Positions 45,722-57,419 of a stretch of DNA of 64,000 nucleotides are shown here, piece after piece. Where the stretch lies: contig JAMKCH010041378.1 in NCBI GenBank assembly GCA_023653785.1, positions 1-64,000 on the forward strand. The letters run 5' to 3'. A program made the translations under genes and the position numbers. Positions within the stretch are counted from its first letter, which is position 1; every line of letters starts with the position of its first letter. Below the pieces are notes generated by a model. It had not been told where the DNA came from. It was given only the letters and a program-made list of their open reading frames with translations, and searched no databases. This DNA comes from Ophioderma brevispina (lineage: Eukaryota > Echinodermata > Ophiuroidea > Amphilepidida > Ophiodermatidae).

Positions 45722-45935
45722 AGGTATGGCCGTTTAGTGATCCGGGATCACTAGTGACCCTGATGAATTTAGCAGACTTTTTGGAATAAAGTGCAGATTT
45801 TCTGCATTTTATTCTGTAAAAGTGTATTCAATTCATCAGGGTTGCTAGTGAGCAGAATTTTGCACTTTATTCCGTAAAAGTCTGTTCAATTCATCAGGGT
45901 CACTTGTGACTTAGGGTCACCAAACGGCCATACCC
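45722..45935. mobile_element. 214-bp foldback MITE with exact 8-bp target duplication
   Basis: TGATTTGG flanks both sides (45714-45721 and 45936-45943). Ends: GGTATGGCCGTTTAGTGATC on the left, inverted right end GGTATGGCCGTTTGGTGACC. The arms go on pairing inward (GTGACCCTGATGAATT with AATTCATCAGGGTCAC; GGAATAAAGTGCA with TGCACTTTATTCC). A third, central copy of the TTTATTCTGTAAAAG..AATTCATCAGGGT segment explains why the right half looks duplicated. No coding capacity; the 8-bp duplication fits hAT. Confidence 0.88.
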
Positions 45936-45943
45936 TGATTTGG

Positions 45944-47659
45944 GTTCATTTCAAGGGAGCTGCTACTCCAATTTGGTTGTTCTTTTTTTCTTAACCAAGG
46001 CTTATGCTTCTAAATTATTATTCTTGTGTGTGATTGTGTTCGAACGTGTATTCCACCTACCTAAATTGTACAAACTTTACGACAAAAAAAAGATAGAAAA
46101 GTGACTTGGTAACCACCAGCTTTTAATGTATAGAAATAAAGTCTTGTAGTTATACAGAGCAGATATCTAGCTTTATGCCAAGATGTTAAATGAGGTTCTA
46201 TTTCATTCTTTGCTGCTAAGTTTAACATTCTAATCAAGGTGCTTCGTATGGTTTAGCTCCATGTTTGGCAACGTGTGCTTGTGATAATGACAAAATAGAT
46301 CGCCCACTTGATGCAGGCCTAGCTCTTCAATATGCTAGTGTTGGCATAATTATTTTATACCCTTCACACCTTATCTGTTATCACATGCTCTATTCCATTA
46401 ACAGGAAAAAGCACATAATACAAAGTAGATGCAAAGGGTATAATGTAATTATGCCCTAGTGTGTAATAAGGCAAATTTGGTCATGTAATTATAAACAGTA
46501 AACTTAGTGAAACATACACTGTGTTATGTTCTCCGAACATTACCGAGTGTCATAATCTCCGAAAAGTACTGTTACATAAGAGTGACAGAAAGCGGTGAAT
46601 GGGTTATGACAAGTGCTGTATTAGTGAATAGTTCCGTATTGACTCAATGCTCAAGGAACGTGGTCATAATATGCAACCTCAAGGCTACTTTTTAGCCCAT
46701 GTTCTGTGAGCATTGATAAGAGGACAATGTTGAACTAATCATCTCTACATGCATCCAAAACAAATGTCTATAATATTTTACTTTGACACCTGTTAGATGT
46801 CATGTAACAGCGATTCTCTTTGGAGATATTGCCACTCGACACTGCTCTTGGAACAAAACGTGTATCCTTAACATGCATACAAGATCATTATCTTACATGC
46901 ACCTGTGAATCGTCAAATTTGCCAGAGAGTATCACAAGAAGCATTCCATACTGTGGCAAAACAGGTGCATCTCCACTTAAATACATCGCTGTAGGATAGA
47001 ATGAATAGCGCCTCACTTGACATCTTGAATCTTTAGTACAGAAAGACAATGGGCTGTTTCTATCCATTTCTCAGATAATCTTGTAGCCGACAAATAATAG
47101 CTGCTCATGGACTTCATATGCCTAATCAAAATTCTTGTCTATCTTAGCATGTTGTGAATTCCATGTACTGATAATTCAATTGCCTGTTATATACAGTGTA
47201 TGTGTATTGTCAGTACAAGGATTTATGATATGCTGAGATCTAAAACATCAATTTTGTCTTTTTACCTCAGTTTCAAATGAACTGATTAAGGGACTCGAGA
47301 TTACTGCACTGTCTGTATTCATGAATGTCATGAGATTAACATATAAACAGGGCTGTGTATGAAGTGATATTAACACAATGAATTTTCCCCTTGATTTGTT
47401 TTAGCATTGGAGGGGATAGAAGCAGCCATGTTGTTACTTTCCTATTGCATTTACTGTTGTCAATATCAGTGTACAGTCAGAAGTGTTATAACGCCAATAA
47501 ATGTTGCCAGTCAATCCGCACATATACGAATACGCATCTCCTGGAGTCGGTTCTTTGTCGTCGTCTTCTTTTTTGTTGGGTATAAGCAGCATATATGGAT
47601 GCTGCTTTTACTTCACAATGCCCATTAGAAATGATACTACTTGTCTGGTTTTACAAAGC
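45944..47659 (+). other. Nothing recognised
   Basis: AT-rich intergenic sequence. Short ORFs at 46265, 46507 and 47391-47692 have no recognisable domain, and the possible acceptors near 47271 and 47404 lead into frames that I cannot support. Confidence 0.35.
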
Positions 47660-47951
47660 TCAATTCCCATACACAGGGTTGGTACTTCTTAGCATACTTC
47701 TCCAAGCGTTATGGGCAAATAGTGATTTCTGTCACGCCCCTTGCTAAAATGGTTGTCTAAATACACTGCGCCCAGGTCGTCTTGGGTCTGCCAGGTCCTT
47801 TACTGCAGGGAATGGTGATATCTCTGCAATTATGAATCCAATTGCTGCTGTGTTCAACATGCTCAAACCATCTCAGCCTCTGTTCTTGGAAGGTTTTCAA
47901 GGCTGGAGATCTGCAGCTTATGCAGGAAATTATCTGAGCTGACTTTGTCAT
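47660..47951 (-). pseudogene. RTE-like LINE remnant, C-terminal end of the RT protein
   Basis: On the minus strand a frame at 47951-47757 contains FQEQRLRWFEHVEHSSNW then later GPGRPKTTWAQCI. The pair R-L-R-W-[FY]-G-H-V about 25 residues before G-R-P-K-x-T-W is the standard C-terminal signature of many LINE reverse-transcriptase proteins. The Gly of WFGHV is Glu here. Downstream, broken by stops, a SMLRSTNPVYGN-like stretch fits the final tail. The RT catalytic core is absent. It is a 5'-truncated, dead copy. Confidence 0.8.
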
Positions 47952-48726
47952 TGGTCAAACACATTTTCACTTTAAATACTGTAACCAAGGTTTTCTACCA
48001 ATGGATGGAAGCACAGCCCGGACCTCTTTGTAGTATCATCTTTACCGCCCGATTCCTAGAGTCATTTCACACCTCCGCTAATGCCAAATCTCATTCAGTC
48101 CCAAACTGCTGAAGGTTTTATGCTGGAGCTATGACAAGACTTGATGCCTGGTGTGGTTTTAAAAATGGTTTTTTTTTTGGGGGGGTGGGCAGAAGAAATC
48201 AAATGCAAGCGTGTTTTTGATCGCCCAGAGAAGTTTTTATACTTACCTTTTCACTAAGTTTTGGGATTTTCGAGGGACAATTTGATTGCAAGAAATAAAA
48301 AATTCTTAAATCAGTGAAAACGCAGTCAAAATCCATCAAATTTCCGCCCAAATACTCCAATTTTCCTCCAGCTACTGACGTGTCGCATTAAGCGGTCACA
48401 TTTTTGTCCTTTATTGATATTGTTCTCCTTAATAAAAATAATTTCCCATAGGTTAAAGGACAGACAATACTAACACCAAATATGATACTCGGCCAAAGGA
48501 TGTAGTAAAGCTGTGCCCTGGGCAAGGTAAAGGGTTATATTCCTTTGACTTTAATTGCAGCTAATGCTGTGTTAGGTAATGATCAATACAATCAATTTTC
48601 CATGCTCCATCCATGGGTAGAAAACCTTGAATCACTTTACATGGGACCGATGGCTTAACATCCCCAGAATGCTCAGTTTTTAGAGCTATCCTACAGTGGA
48701 TACCCTTTGCCGTACTATAGCCAATA
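47952..48726. other. Nothing recognised
   Basis: A T-run then G-run at 48169-48188 is the only notable feature. Confidence 0.35.
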
Positions 48727-48734
48727 ATTTAATT

Positions 48735-49034
48735 CAGGGATTCTCAATTGGCTTACTGTATTTTGCGAAACGAAACAGAACTCCCATTGGATTACACGCT
48801 TTACATAATCCATTGTGTAATCCAATGGGAGTTCTGGTTCGTTTCGCAAAATACAGTAAGCCTCAATTATATTGGCTGAAGGGCCAGAGAATACCAAACA
48901 TTTTGAAAGTTCCCTACTAGAGCACCAAATACACCAAAATTTGTTATGTTTCCCTTTATATTTTAGAGCAAGTCGGGGGCCAAAAATCAATGGTTGGCAG
49001 GCTTGGCCCACGGGCCGCCTATTGAGAAGCCCTG
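48735..49034. mobile_element. 300-bp hAT MITE with exact 8-bp target duplication
   Basis: ATTTAATT flanks both sides (48727-48734 and 49035-49042). The left end is CAGGGATTCTCAATTGGC as sequenced, the inverted right end CAGGGCTTCTCAATAGGCGG then CCCGTGGGCC. CAGGG.TTCTCAA ends with an inner GCGGCCCGTGGGCC are classic for hAT-type MITEs. A smaller element is nested in it (48750-48862), so the ancestral MITE was about 180 bp. The mirrored ORFs on both strands here (48696-48920, 48715-49152, 48872-49228) come from the element. Confidence 0.92.
48750..48862. mobile_element. 113-bp near-perfect palindrome nested in the hAT MITE
   Basis: The left arm, GGCTTACTGTATTTTGCGAA then ACGAAACAGAACTCCCATTGG and ATTACAC, is repeated inverted on the right with about one mismatch over 48 bp. 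The loop is about 17 bp. TCAATT stands on both sides (48744-48749 and 48863-48868), which reads as its target duplication and shows that it entered after the host MITE. The near-identity of the arms implies youth or self-repair. Confidence 0.9.
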
Positions 49035-49042
49035 ATTTAATT

Positions 49043-50681
49043 GATAAATGGTATCTTGAGTTGGAACCAGTAACCCTATGCATTTGGAAACAATGCCAAG
49101 CCTGGTCTCTTGAAGTCAAGAGGGGGGTGAAAATTACATCTAATGGTAACATCCGTCGTAAAGTTACTTTGGGATTGTGCTACACAGGTTATAGATGTAG
49201 ATTACACTGCATTGGTAAATCATGTTAATGAAGTCAAATTTTTGGTGCAGTTCACACCAAATCTGTGAAGAGAATCACGTTTATGTAATATGATCAATCC
49301 TATAACTCATTTTGAAGACTAATATCTACACACACAAAATTATCAGAAACCATTTCGTTTTCAGTTCAAGAACGAGTAGCAACATTTATTTTTTTTTTTA
49401 AACTCTCTGCAAGTCCATCAAAAATTCCAACAAGACAAAAATTTTTTGATCATTTAAGTTGTGGCAACTGTAGTTGATCGAGTCACATGGAATCCATTAT
49501 TGTTATGTTCCCCTTAAAAAATGTCAAATTTACATGCACAGCACTTAGGTAATTGCGAATGATCTATCGAATCAACGAAAGAGATTTTTACACAAACATC
49601 AAACAAAAATAATGTGTGCTTGGTCAGATTTGATACTAAGTGTGTCACTCTAAGATTGATGTTGTGAAACATGACCTTGCTAAAGTACATGAGATAACAC
49701 TAGGGAAAGACCAAGGTCATATGCAAACCCTAGAGTAAATATACTAAATGCCAAATGCACCTAGACCACTGTGGTTGTCTCAAAGTCTTTTTGCTAGAAA
49801 AACTGACTCGACTAGTACATAATAGGTATGTTACATTTGAGTAGTTGCAAACAGTTTTCTATAGTAACTGCCATGTTATGAGTACTACCCGGGGTATTGA
49901 GTCCACAATGCACTAGTTTTTTGGAAATTCACCTCATGTAAGATCATGTGATGCCCAAAAATCCGATTCTTAACACATAAAAACCTGAATTTATTTTACC
50001 TCTTTTTAGCCCCACAAAGTTAGCACTTAAGGAATTGTTATCATGATCATGAATTTTTTTTTTTTTTTTTTAATTATGGTATTTTTATCTCTAAGTAATG
50101 ACATGTGTTTAGTACAGCAATATAAACATGGAGGTAGATAGTAAGCTATAATAACTCCATGGTATAAAGTTTAACGCATGCATTATGGGAAATGTTCAAA
50201 AAACACCCTCTGGTACTGATCTACTTAAGGTAGTCAGTGACAATAATATGTAATAATGTACCCCAAATGACCCCAAGGGCCATGATTTCAATGGGCATGT
50301 GAAAGTACCCTTTCCCACAACAGTAGCAGGACTTGCTGCTGGCAAATGAAATACTCACGTGAACGTAGCACCAACCACTCATAAATGCAAGGGTCAAAAA
50401 GTACCTTGGAGCCACCCCTTAAGCCTTCCTTATTAAAGGGCAAAAGAGTTTTGAGACACCCAAATATTGTGTCATAATAGTCATTTCAAAAAGATGAGAC
50501 ATCGATAGATTTCTTTCCTTGTAATTATGCTACAGAAAGTCTTAAAAGAGAGAAAAAAGGTGTGATTTTGATGTGCTTAATTTTCAATGTAAACATGGCT
50601 ATTTAGATTTGCTCTATACGAAATTAAAAATGTCAACAATTGTTGTACAAAAGACACATATCTCAGCTTAATCCTTTAGAC
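49043..50681. other. Nothing recognised
   Basis: AT-rich DNA with a T-run at 49388-49399 and another at 50055-50072. No supported gene or repeat. Confidence 0.4.
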
Positions 50682-51014
50682 AGGGACGTACGCAGGGGGG
50701 GGGTGCGGCCGCCGCACGCACCCCCCCAAATTCCACAAAAGGGGCAAAAAGTCCCCACTTTTTTTTGCTGAAAATTTTGATAAAAAGGACCACCATTAGA
50801 AGAAATTTGACACGAAAGTCCAACAAGTTTTGGTGAAAAAATGTCAAGGTGCAAAAAAGGAACCATTTAGGGGGTTAGGTCCACTTTTACAAAAAAAGGT
50901 CCACTTTTTCCGAAACAAAAGGTCCACTTTTTCGAAAAAAGGTTCCACTTTTTTGCAGTCCCCGCCACCCCCCCCCCCCCCCCCCCCCCAAAATGAATCC
51001 TGCGTACGGCCATG
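50682..51014. mobile_element. hAT-like MITE with CGTACGCAGG inverted ends
   Basis: The left end is CAGGGACGTACGCAGG followed by a G-run; the inverted right end is CATGGCCGTACGCAGG. A G-run/C-run hairpin (GGGGTGCGGCCGCCGCACG) sits near the left end. The inside repeats AAAGGTCCACTTTTTC three or four times (50873-50950), and a C-run of about 28 lies near the right end. CAGGG.CGTACGCAGG is a common hAT-type MITE terminus. No clear target duplication. Confidence 0.7.
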
Positions 51015-51492
51015 ATTCAGATGGGGAGATTTTATATGGAAAGCTTTAGCATCAGGACAAATCAGAACTTTAGATTTTTTTAGGGAGACCTGATATGTGA
51101 AATCTCTTGTGCACCTTTAAACAGGTCTAACTTTCGACAAAATTCCGGACTCTTGTCAGGTGACGGTTCAGTCATCACGTTACCGGCTACTTGTTAGTTG
51201 TGCAGTATGCAAAAATGGCAACACTTAAGATTCACCACTTCTAAAATAAACTAGGTCAAGAATTGCTCAAACCTTCACCTTCTTAATCTTAGTTAATCTT
51301 AGGTGTGGACTCAGATTCCAGATGCTAATCCTCACCCAACCTTGAGAGGGGCAAGTTCAAGGTACACTTTGATGGCTACATAAGGAGTTACAGTACTGAG
51401 TAAATAATTTTTATTTTAATTTGGTTCAATCTTCTCACGGACATTACAGTGTTCTGAAGACATTGTTTTTATTGTACACTGTATAGTGGAAT

Positions 51493-51690
51493 ATTTTCGC
51501 AGAAAATATTTTTTCACAGGGTTTATTTTTTTACAGGATAAATTGTTTACAGGATAAATTTTTCACAGGATAAAATTTTCACAGGATAAAATTTTCACAG
51601 GATAAGTTTTTACAGGGTAATATTTTTATGGTCAAATTTTCACAGCAAAAAAAAATCACAGGCTTAAATTTTCACAAGGTTAATTCACAA
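51493..51690 (+). repeat. ~18-bp minisatellite, TTTTCACAGGATAAAATT
   Basis: About ten degenerate copies of TTTTTCACAGGATAAAAT and variants (TTTACAGGATAAATTG, TTTTACAGGGTAATAT, TTTTCACAGCAAAAAA). Neighbours drift in sequence. Confidence 0.85.
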
Positions 51691-51699
51691 TTTTTTACA

Positions 51700-53000
51700 A
51701 CATTGAACATTATTGCCGAGTTTTTGAATACAGTTTTAACCAAGCATGCTACCCTATGAACCAAAATTATTTGGGGGGGGGGGGTAAATTCTCATTCCAT
51801 GTTTCTTGCAACAGGCATGAAAATAATAAATGTGCAAAAATAACCCACTATACAGTGCATTTTGTCAGTCTTAATAAATCTTGGCCTAAAATAAAACCAA
51901 CCTGAAAGTTTTTTGCATTTTTGACTGCAAAAACATTGCCAGGTGTAAAAAAAATCAAAAGAACCTTGACTTCCTAAAGAAACCATTTTAGATACAATTC
52001 ATCATGCTTTCAAAAACATTTAGAAATATTGTCATTTATAAAATAATTGTTAGAATGGAGGTAACTTGGTAATTGGGATCTTAGAAACAGAATACTTTGT
52101 TATCCCCTGTTTGTTATACGCAATGCGGAAAAATACCTATGGTTGGGTGCTGTAAATCAGGAGGCGTAGGTCGAAATGTGGATACAGCCATCGGTATTTC
52201 AGTATTGCGTAGAACAAACAGGGATAACGAATTTATCATTTGTAGACAGAGTATTGAAGTGGTACAAAAAAGCCTAAAGTAGATCAGATTAAACCTGGAA
52301 TGCACAGCCAGAGGTAGATCATGTCATGCCAAGCACTAAATTTTGGCTTTCCAACTAAATTTAAAAACAGGTTCAGTAGGTGCCTAGACCACAGGCTCTG
52401 GCCTAGTATAGGCCTATCTCTAGTATCTATGGAAGCCTACAAAGTACAAAATCACCAACAACATAATTTTGTAGACCATGCAGCTTTCCCAATGGCCCAA
52501 ACAAGGCAGTCCAGACCAGGCTGTCAGGTCAATAGGCACTGCACAGTAGTTGAATTTGCAGCGTATGCCTGCCCACTTGCCACTGTTAGACTGAGGAAAA
52601 TATTTCAATCACTTTTGAAGAATTCCTGGCTAGTAGCCATCCATTTATCTTAAAACAAAGGGGAATTCCAAATTATTTGATACATGAAAGACACAGGAAA
52701 AATATTACTGCATCAATATGTTTGCATTCCAAAATCACACACTGCAGTGTTTGCAAAAGGGCCATATTGGATTTTGCTTCTCAGAGGGGGCGGGACAGAG
52801 CAGTCTCTTCCACAGATTCACAAGATCATTACCTAATAGATTTTAATTGTATGTAAAGTAGGGGTCTAATACATGGTGTTAATCATCAGTTTAATACGGA
52901 TATATTACGTGGTTAGCAAATTCCTCCACGCAATATGGAAATATATATATTGGCCTGTTAACCAATGGATTCAAGTATTCATGTCTAATAAATGAGAAAG
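51700..53000. other. Nothing recognised
   Basis: A G-run lies at 51773-51784. The ORF at 52321-52653 (110 codons) shows no domain and has no gene context; I do not call it a gene. Confidence 0.35.
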
Positions 53001-53009
53001 GACTTGGTT

Positions 53010-53225
53010 AATACAAAACACATGTGGACGGAATGCAAATTGTACAGATTTCTTTCTGTTTTTGGTAAAAGTAAGTTTTTAAAAGTTCTATATGAGGTAA
53101 TTCAGCAATTGGGATCTGGGAAATAAATGCAGGTTGTTATACAAAAGGCACATTTTTGGACGGAATGCAAATTTGTAAATAGGTTTTCTTCTTTGGTTTG
53201 TTTTTGGTAAAGTGAATTTTAAAGA
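53010..53225 (+). repeat. Direct repeat, ~130-bp spacing
   Basis: GGACGGAATGCAAATT followed by AGATTTCTTTCTGTTTTTGG at 53026-53062 recurs at 53158-53207 with small changes. TAATTCAGCAATTGGGATCT at 53098 also resembles 52065-52081, suggesting a third, older copy. Confidence 0.55.
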
Positions 53226-53439
53226 TCTATATAACACTACTCATACTATGATTATAATTTCAATATTTTATATGAATATTAAAAAAGATGCATTAAAAAG
53301 ATGCATTGAATTTTAGTCTTAATACAAATAACAATGGAATATTTCACATACAATTTGGGTATTACAGTAGATTTCAGCAATCAATGGTACCTCATTAAAT
53401 GTTCATGCACAGAAATAGGGGTCAGTGTTTTGTTGCGTA

Positions 53440-53880
53440 TAACTTTCAGTGGCATATTCACCCTGAGGCGGCACCAGAGGGGTGGCGGGGGGGGGGTCTC
53501 ATTTTTCAGCCTTCTGGTATATCAATGACCCCTTTTTTCATGCGAAATTTGTTTATCACAATGGGTCAGGGTTTTTTTAATTTTTTCAAAATAGTTGAAA
53601 AATTAGTCAAATTTCCTCAATCGGAAGATAAATTTTTCTAAAAATTGTTGAAAAATTTGTCCAATTTCCTCAATCTGAAGCCAAAACTTTCCATATTTTT
53701 CTAAAAGGTCAGAATTTTGAGGAAATTTTATAAACTTGTGTTAAATTGGTCTAAAATCTGCATCTTTGGTTTAGCAATGGATCCTTTTTTCTGCAAAAAT
53801 ATAGATATGGGTCCTACTTCCAGAATCTCAGAGTTGCGTCCCTACCCAAACCAAACTTGACAACCCCCGGATGCATGAGG
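53440..53880. repeat. G-run repeat with duplicated A/T-rich core
   Basis: GGCATATTCACCCTGAGGCG and a G-run mark the left side. TGAAAAATT.GTC.AATTTCCTCAATC.GAAG is present twice (53593-53629 and 53647-53682). The right side ends around GTTGCGTCCCTACCC. It looks like a MITE of the same style as others here but without clean termini. Confidence 0.4.
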
Positions 53881-53974
53881 TACCACGGTCACTGGAATAT
53901 AATATTATTATTAATCTCTACAAGAACAAACATGTATAAATTCTACCTTATATGTTAAAATGATTAAAGGTATA

Positions 53975-54160
53975 GGTAGTTAATTTGTTTTCTTCATGTG
54001 ATGCTTTTTACCTCACCTGAAAGTCTGTTACCTAAACATCCAATTATAAATTGATAACAGTTTGGATATTAGAAGCAAAAAATGAATATCAAAATGGTTC
54101 ATAGAACAGTATTCGTGGTTGGCCATATTTGAAGATAAGATTATTACATTTTTGTTCAGA
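53975..54160 (+). repeat. Dispersed repeat, also at 16520-16700
   Basis: Shares GATGCTTTTTACCTC, GGATATTAGAAGCAAAAAAT, ATCAAAATGG and CATAGAACAGTAT with the copy in the tandem duplication. No coding content. Confidence 0.6.
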
Positions 54161-56990
54161 CTACGTACAGGACATATTTCTTGGACCTTCAATTTGACTG
54201 GGGTTTGAGAAAAATATACAGCCCCTTTCCTCTGAAACCAAAATTTCTAAGTCGAGTGATGAGGCTTTTAATTACCTTTAGAAATATTTTAACTGCCACA
54301 CTTCGTACCTACTCACTTCATTAAATTGTAGTGAAAAAAATTCTATTTACAAAACATTAGATTACGGACGTGCTCACACGTGGCAAGCCAAATTGAGGAT
54401 ATGAGTTACAATGTCCTGTATAATAGGACCAAATAGTTCACCACAAAACATAGCCAATCACGGCTGCCAAATTGGCTGAAATTTTCAAGCCTTTGCTTTA
54501 AAAAAAGAAAGGAGACCCTGTCCCATTTGAAAAATAGTGTGCCCTTCAAGATTTTTGCAAATAGATATTTTTGCAGGGTTGTAAAGTTTTTACTATATAC
54601 AAAAGCCCTCACTGAAATGATTAAGACAAATCAGCGTCCTTATGGTAACGGAATAACTTAATAATTAATGTCAACTCTGGCGACATTACTTCAGCAGACG
54701 ATCAGAATGGCGTTTTAAACCACACGAGAAAACGCACGGCCGTAGGCATGTTTCCAACAGCATGCACCCTGTTGACCGGTCTGGTGACCTTTGTGGTTTT
54801 AATATCAATTTTTTATAATAAAAACACATTTACACAGTTTTACACATTTGTTGATTAAAGATTCTGGAAAACTTAAAAGTTAGCTTCCAAATTACCCTGG
54901 AGATGTCTATTAACCCTCTTATTAAATCCCTATCTGTTTTTGAGTATGTTCATTTTTATGTGTAAAATGTTATCTCTATTCTTACAATGGCCTAGACTAT
55001 CACTTGCGACCAAATTGAAGAAAATTCATATTTTTGTGAAAATGTTCCAGTGCCGGTTAAGTTACCTGTAGGAATTTTCTTGTAAACCGACATGAAATGA
55101 ACTCTGCTTCTATATATTTTAATACTTGCAAAACTGCCAAAGAGTACAAAGAAGGACCTGGAATTCATAAGCATCCTTAATAAGCACCTTGAACATTCTT
55201 CAGCAACGTTGAACCCTATATCCCGCGAAGAGATTTTGGTATGGTCAACACGTATTCCGTACCATTTTTTGTCATATTTGGACTGCCAACATCCCTTTAT
55301 TAAAGGGGCATTTCGTGATGCAACAGCCTCGCCCCCCCCCCCTCGCCCCCCCCCCCCCCCCCCCCCCCCCCCAGACTTGTTGAGATTTTATATCATATGA
55401 AGCCGTTAACATTAGTAATCCATGTTGGCCAATCGTATGTGCAAATTCGGTCCTATCATGTACGAAAATTTGCAATTTTGTATTTTCTGTCTGTATTCAG
55501 ACAGAATATAGGCACAGTTGCCCTATGGGACCTGGAAACAGCATTTGCTCATATTAACACAAACCACAAAGTCAGGTTCAGTCACCCAACCTAAAAAGTG
55601 GTGAATAACTTTTCTCAAGGGATTCTAGTGCAAACAATGAATAAACACAGAAGGTGCTGGAATCAAGAAATGCACCTCTTTAAATTAATGACCATGTGTT
55701 TTACAAAAATGCGGAATTTTCAATGCAATACCTTATATGCATGAACGCCAGCCCGCCCGCAGACAGCACACACAAGTTTTGAGTCGATTTTGGTGTCTGT
55801 CTTCGCCTTCCTGCATTCAATTCCACCAATATATCGCGAAAATGTTGGTTGAAAAAACCTAGGGTCTGATACTTGTAGAATCGCTAAATTGAATTCCCGG
55901 CTTCCTAAGTGTGACAGCAATTGAAAATCACGAGTTTTTTACAAACCGTCCCCCCAGAATTTTACAGCTAACGGTCGTGTTGTGGCCCAAACGCATCATT
56001 TAACTTGAATCAAAATCCTTGGGACTTGCCACCAGCAATTCGTACTGCTGTAAGGTTTGAATTGGCGTTTTCTTTTCTCTTTTTTGCAGTTTTTTGCAAA
56101 GAGGTTTGTACTAATTGAAGACCTGTCCAAGTTCCTCCCCCTGCCGTGTAAAACAGGCCTCTATGTTAAATCAAACTTTTCAGTTGTCAGAGGGTTTCCG
56201 GACAACCCTTTTATTAAACTGGGTAAACACTGAGTTTTGGAAAAAACATCTAGTCCAGTGTTGAAATGACGGTTTTTTTAGCTAAAATAGTTGCTGATTT
56301 TCAAAGGTCAGCTAACCAGCTTTTCACATGAATTATTAATGGTAATTCAATCTGTTTCACTCAGCCCAGGTTCCTGGGCAAAGTGTGGTTAAGAGTACAG
56401 TGTTCGCTGCTTTGATTTATTTCCTCTCAAAAAAGAAGAAATAGATTTACCCCGTCACGCGCAATAACATCCGCCCAAACCCACCAAGAAACGGGGAGTA
56501 ACTTACAAACTTATAATAAAGCAATACAGCAACATTGTTTTAAGAGTGCACCAAATTTTTCAAATTTGAGTTTTTGCACAGTTTGTTTTATAATTAGCTA
56601 GTAACCCAACGTGCGAATGGTAATGCTCAAATGCGTATTTGTCATAAAAGAATTAATTTTTTGTAAATTAGAAATCGGGATCCCCTGATTGTAAATTAAT
56701 TGCGGAGCTGGAAACGCCAAATGTAATGTTCCTCCAGATGAAATCTGTCTCCCCTCAACGAAAATGATCTCTAACGTGACTTGCTTGAAACGACGGATCA
56801 ACTAATGGATGACTTATACACGACATAGCGGCCCTTTTCCCTGTATTGCATATTGAAGGATGTTGCCAGCAGCCGTTGAACTTATTATCGGAGATTCTCC
56901 GATATTAATTATTCTCCTTAAAATGCTTCTTTTGCGACAGATGAGATTTTTGAGTCTAACCATTCACAGGTAGTTCACTAGTCATTACAA
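54161..56990. other. Nothing recognised, poly-C tract inside
   Basis: A C-run tract of about 40 bases at 55331-55373 is the main feature; it makes proline- and glycine-rich ORFs that are artefacts. No exon or RNA gene was identified. Confidence 0.4.
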
Positions 56991-57004
56991 TTCAAAAAAT
57001 CTCA

Positions 57005-57352
57005 AAATAATCCGGAAACTTGGGGGCGCTCTTCAAAAAATGTGCTGTTAATGCTTTAGTTATTAATTCCACACGGCCCTCCACGAGTTCACACTCAGCA
57101 TCCATGACTGGAGGGATCTGGAGGTTTCTGGATGCACCCGAGGTATTCTCACATATTTCCATTTCACTATGCTAGTCAGATCGTATATCCGAACTTGGGC
57201 GCTCTTCAAAAAATGTGCTGTTAATGCTTAAGTTAATTAATGCCACAGGCGCCCTCACGATTTCACCTCCGCATCCAATTATCTGGATTGACCTGGATGT
57301 TTTCCTGGATCACCCGTGTATTTCATATTTCCATTTCAATATGCTAGTAGAT
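57005..57352 (+). repeat. Two-copy tandem repeat, ~175-bp unit
   Basis: GGCGCTCTTCAAAAAATGTG, CTGTTAATGCTT.AGTTA then ATTTCCATTTCA.TATGCTAG occur at about 57022-57180 and again at 57196-57352. The copies differ mostly by indels. Confidence 0.85.
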
Positions 57353-57419
57353 GAACTTCCTTACACTATAACACCAGTCCAACCTAATAGAGGGCACTTC
57401 TGGGATGAGTAGTATTACA

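Noticed and set aside
48696..49228. ORFs of 74, 118 and 145 codons on both strands
   Set aside because: They cross a hAT MITE and its nested palindrome. The plus-strand and minus-strand products repeat one another because of the inverted arms.
52321..52653. 110-codon plus-strand ORF
   Set aside because: No domain, no splice structure, overlapping an antisense ORF. Length is within chance for 64 kb of this composition.
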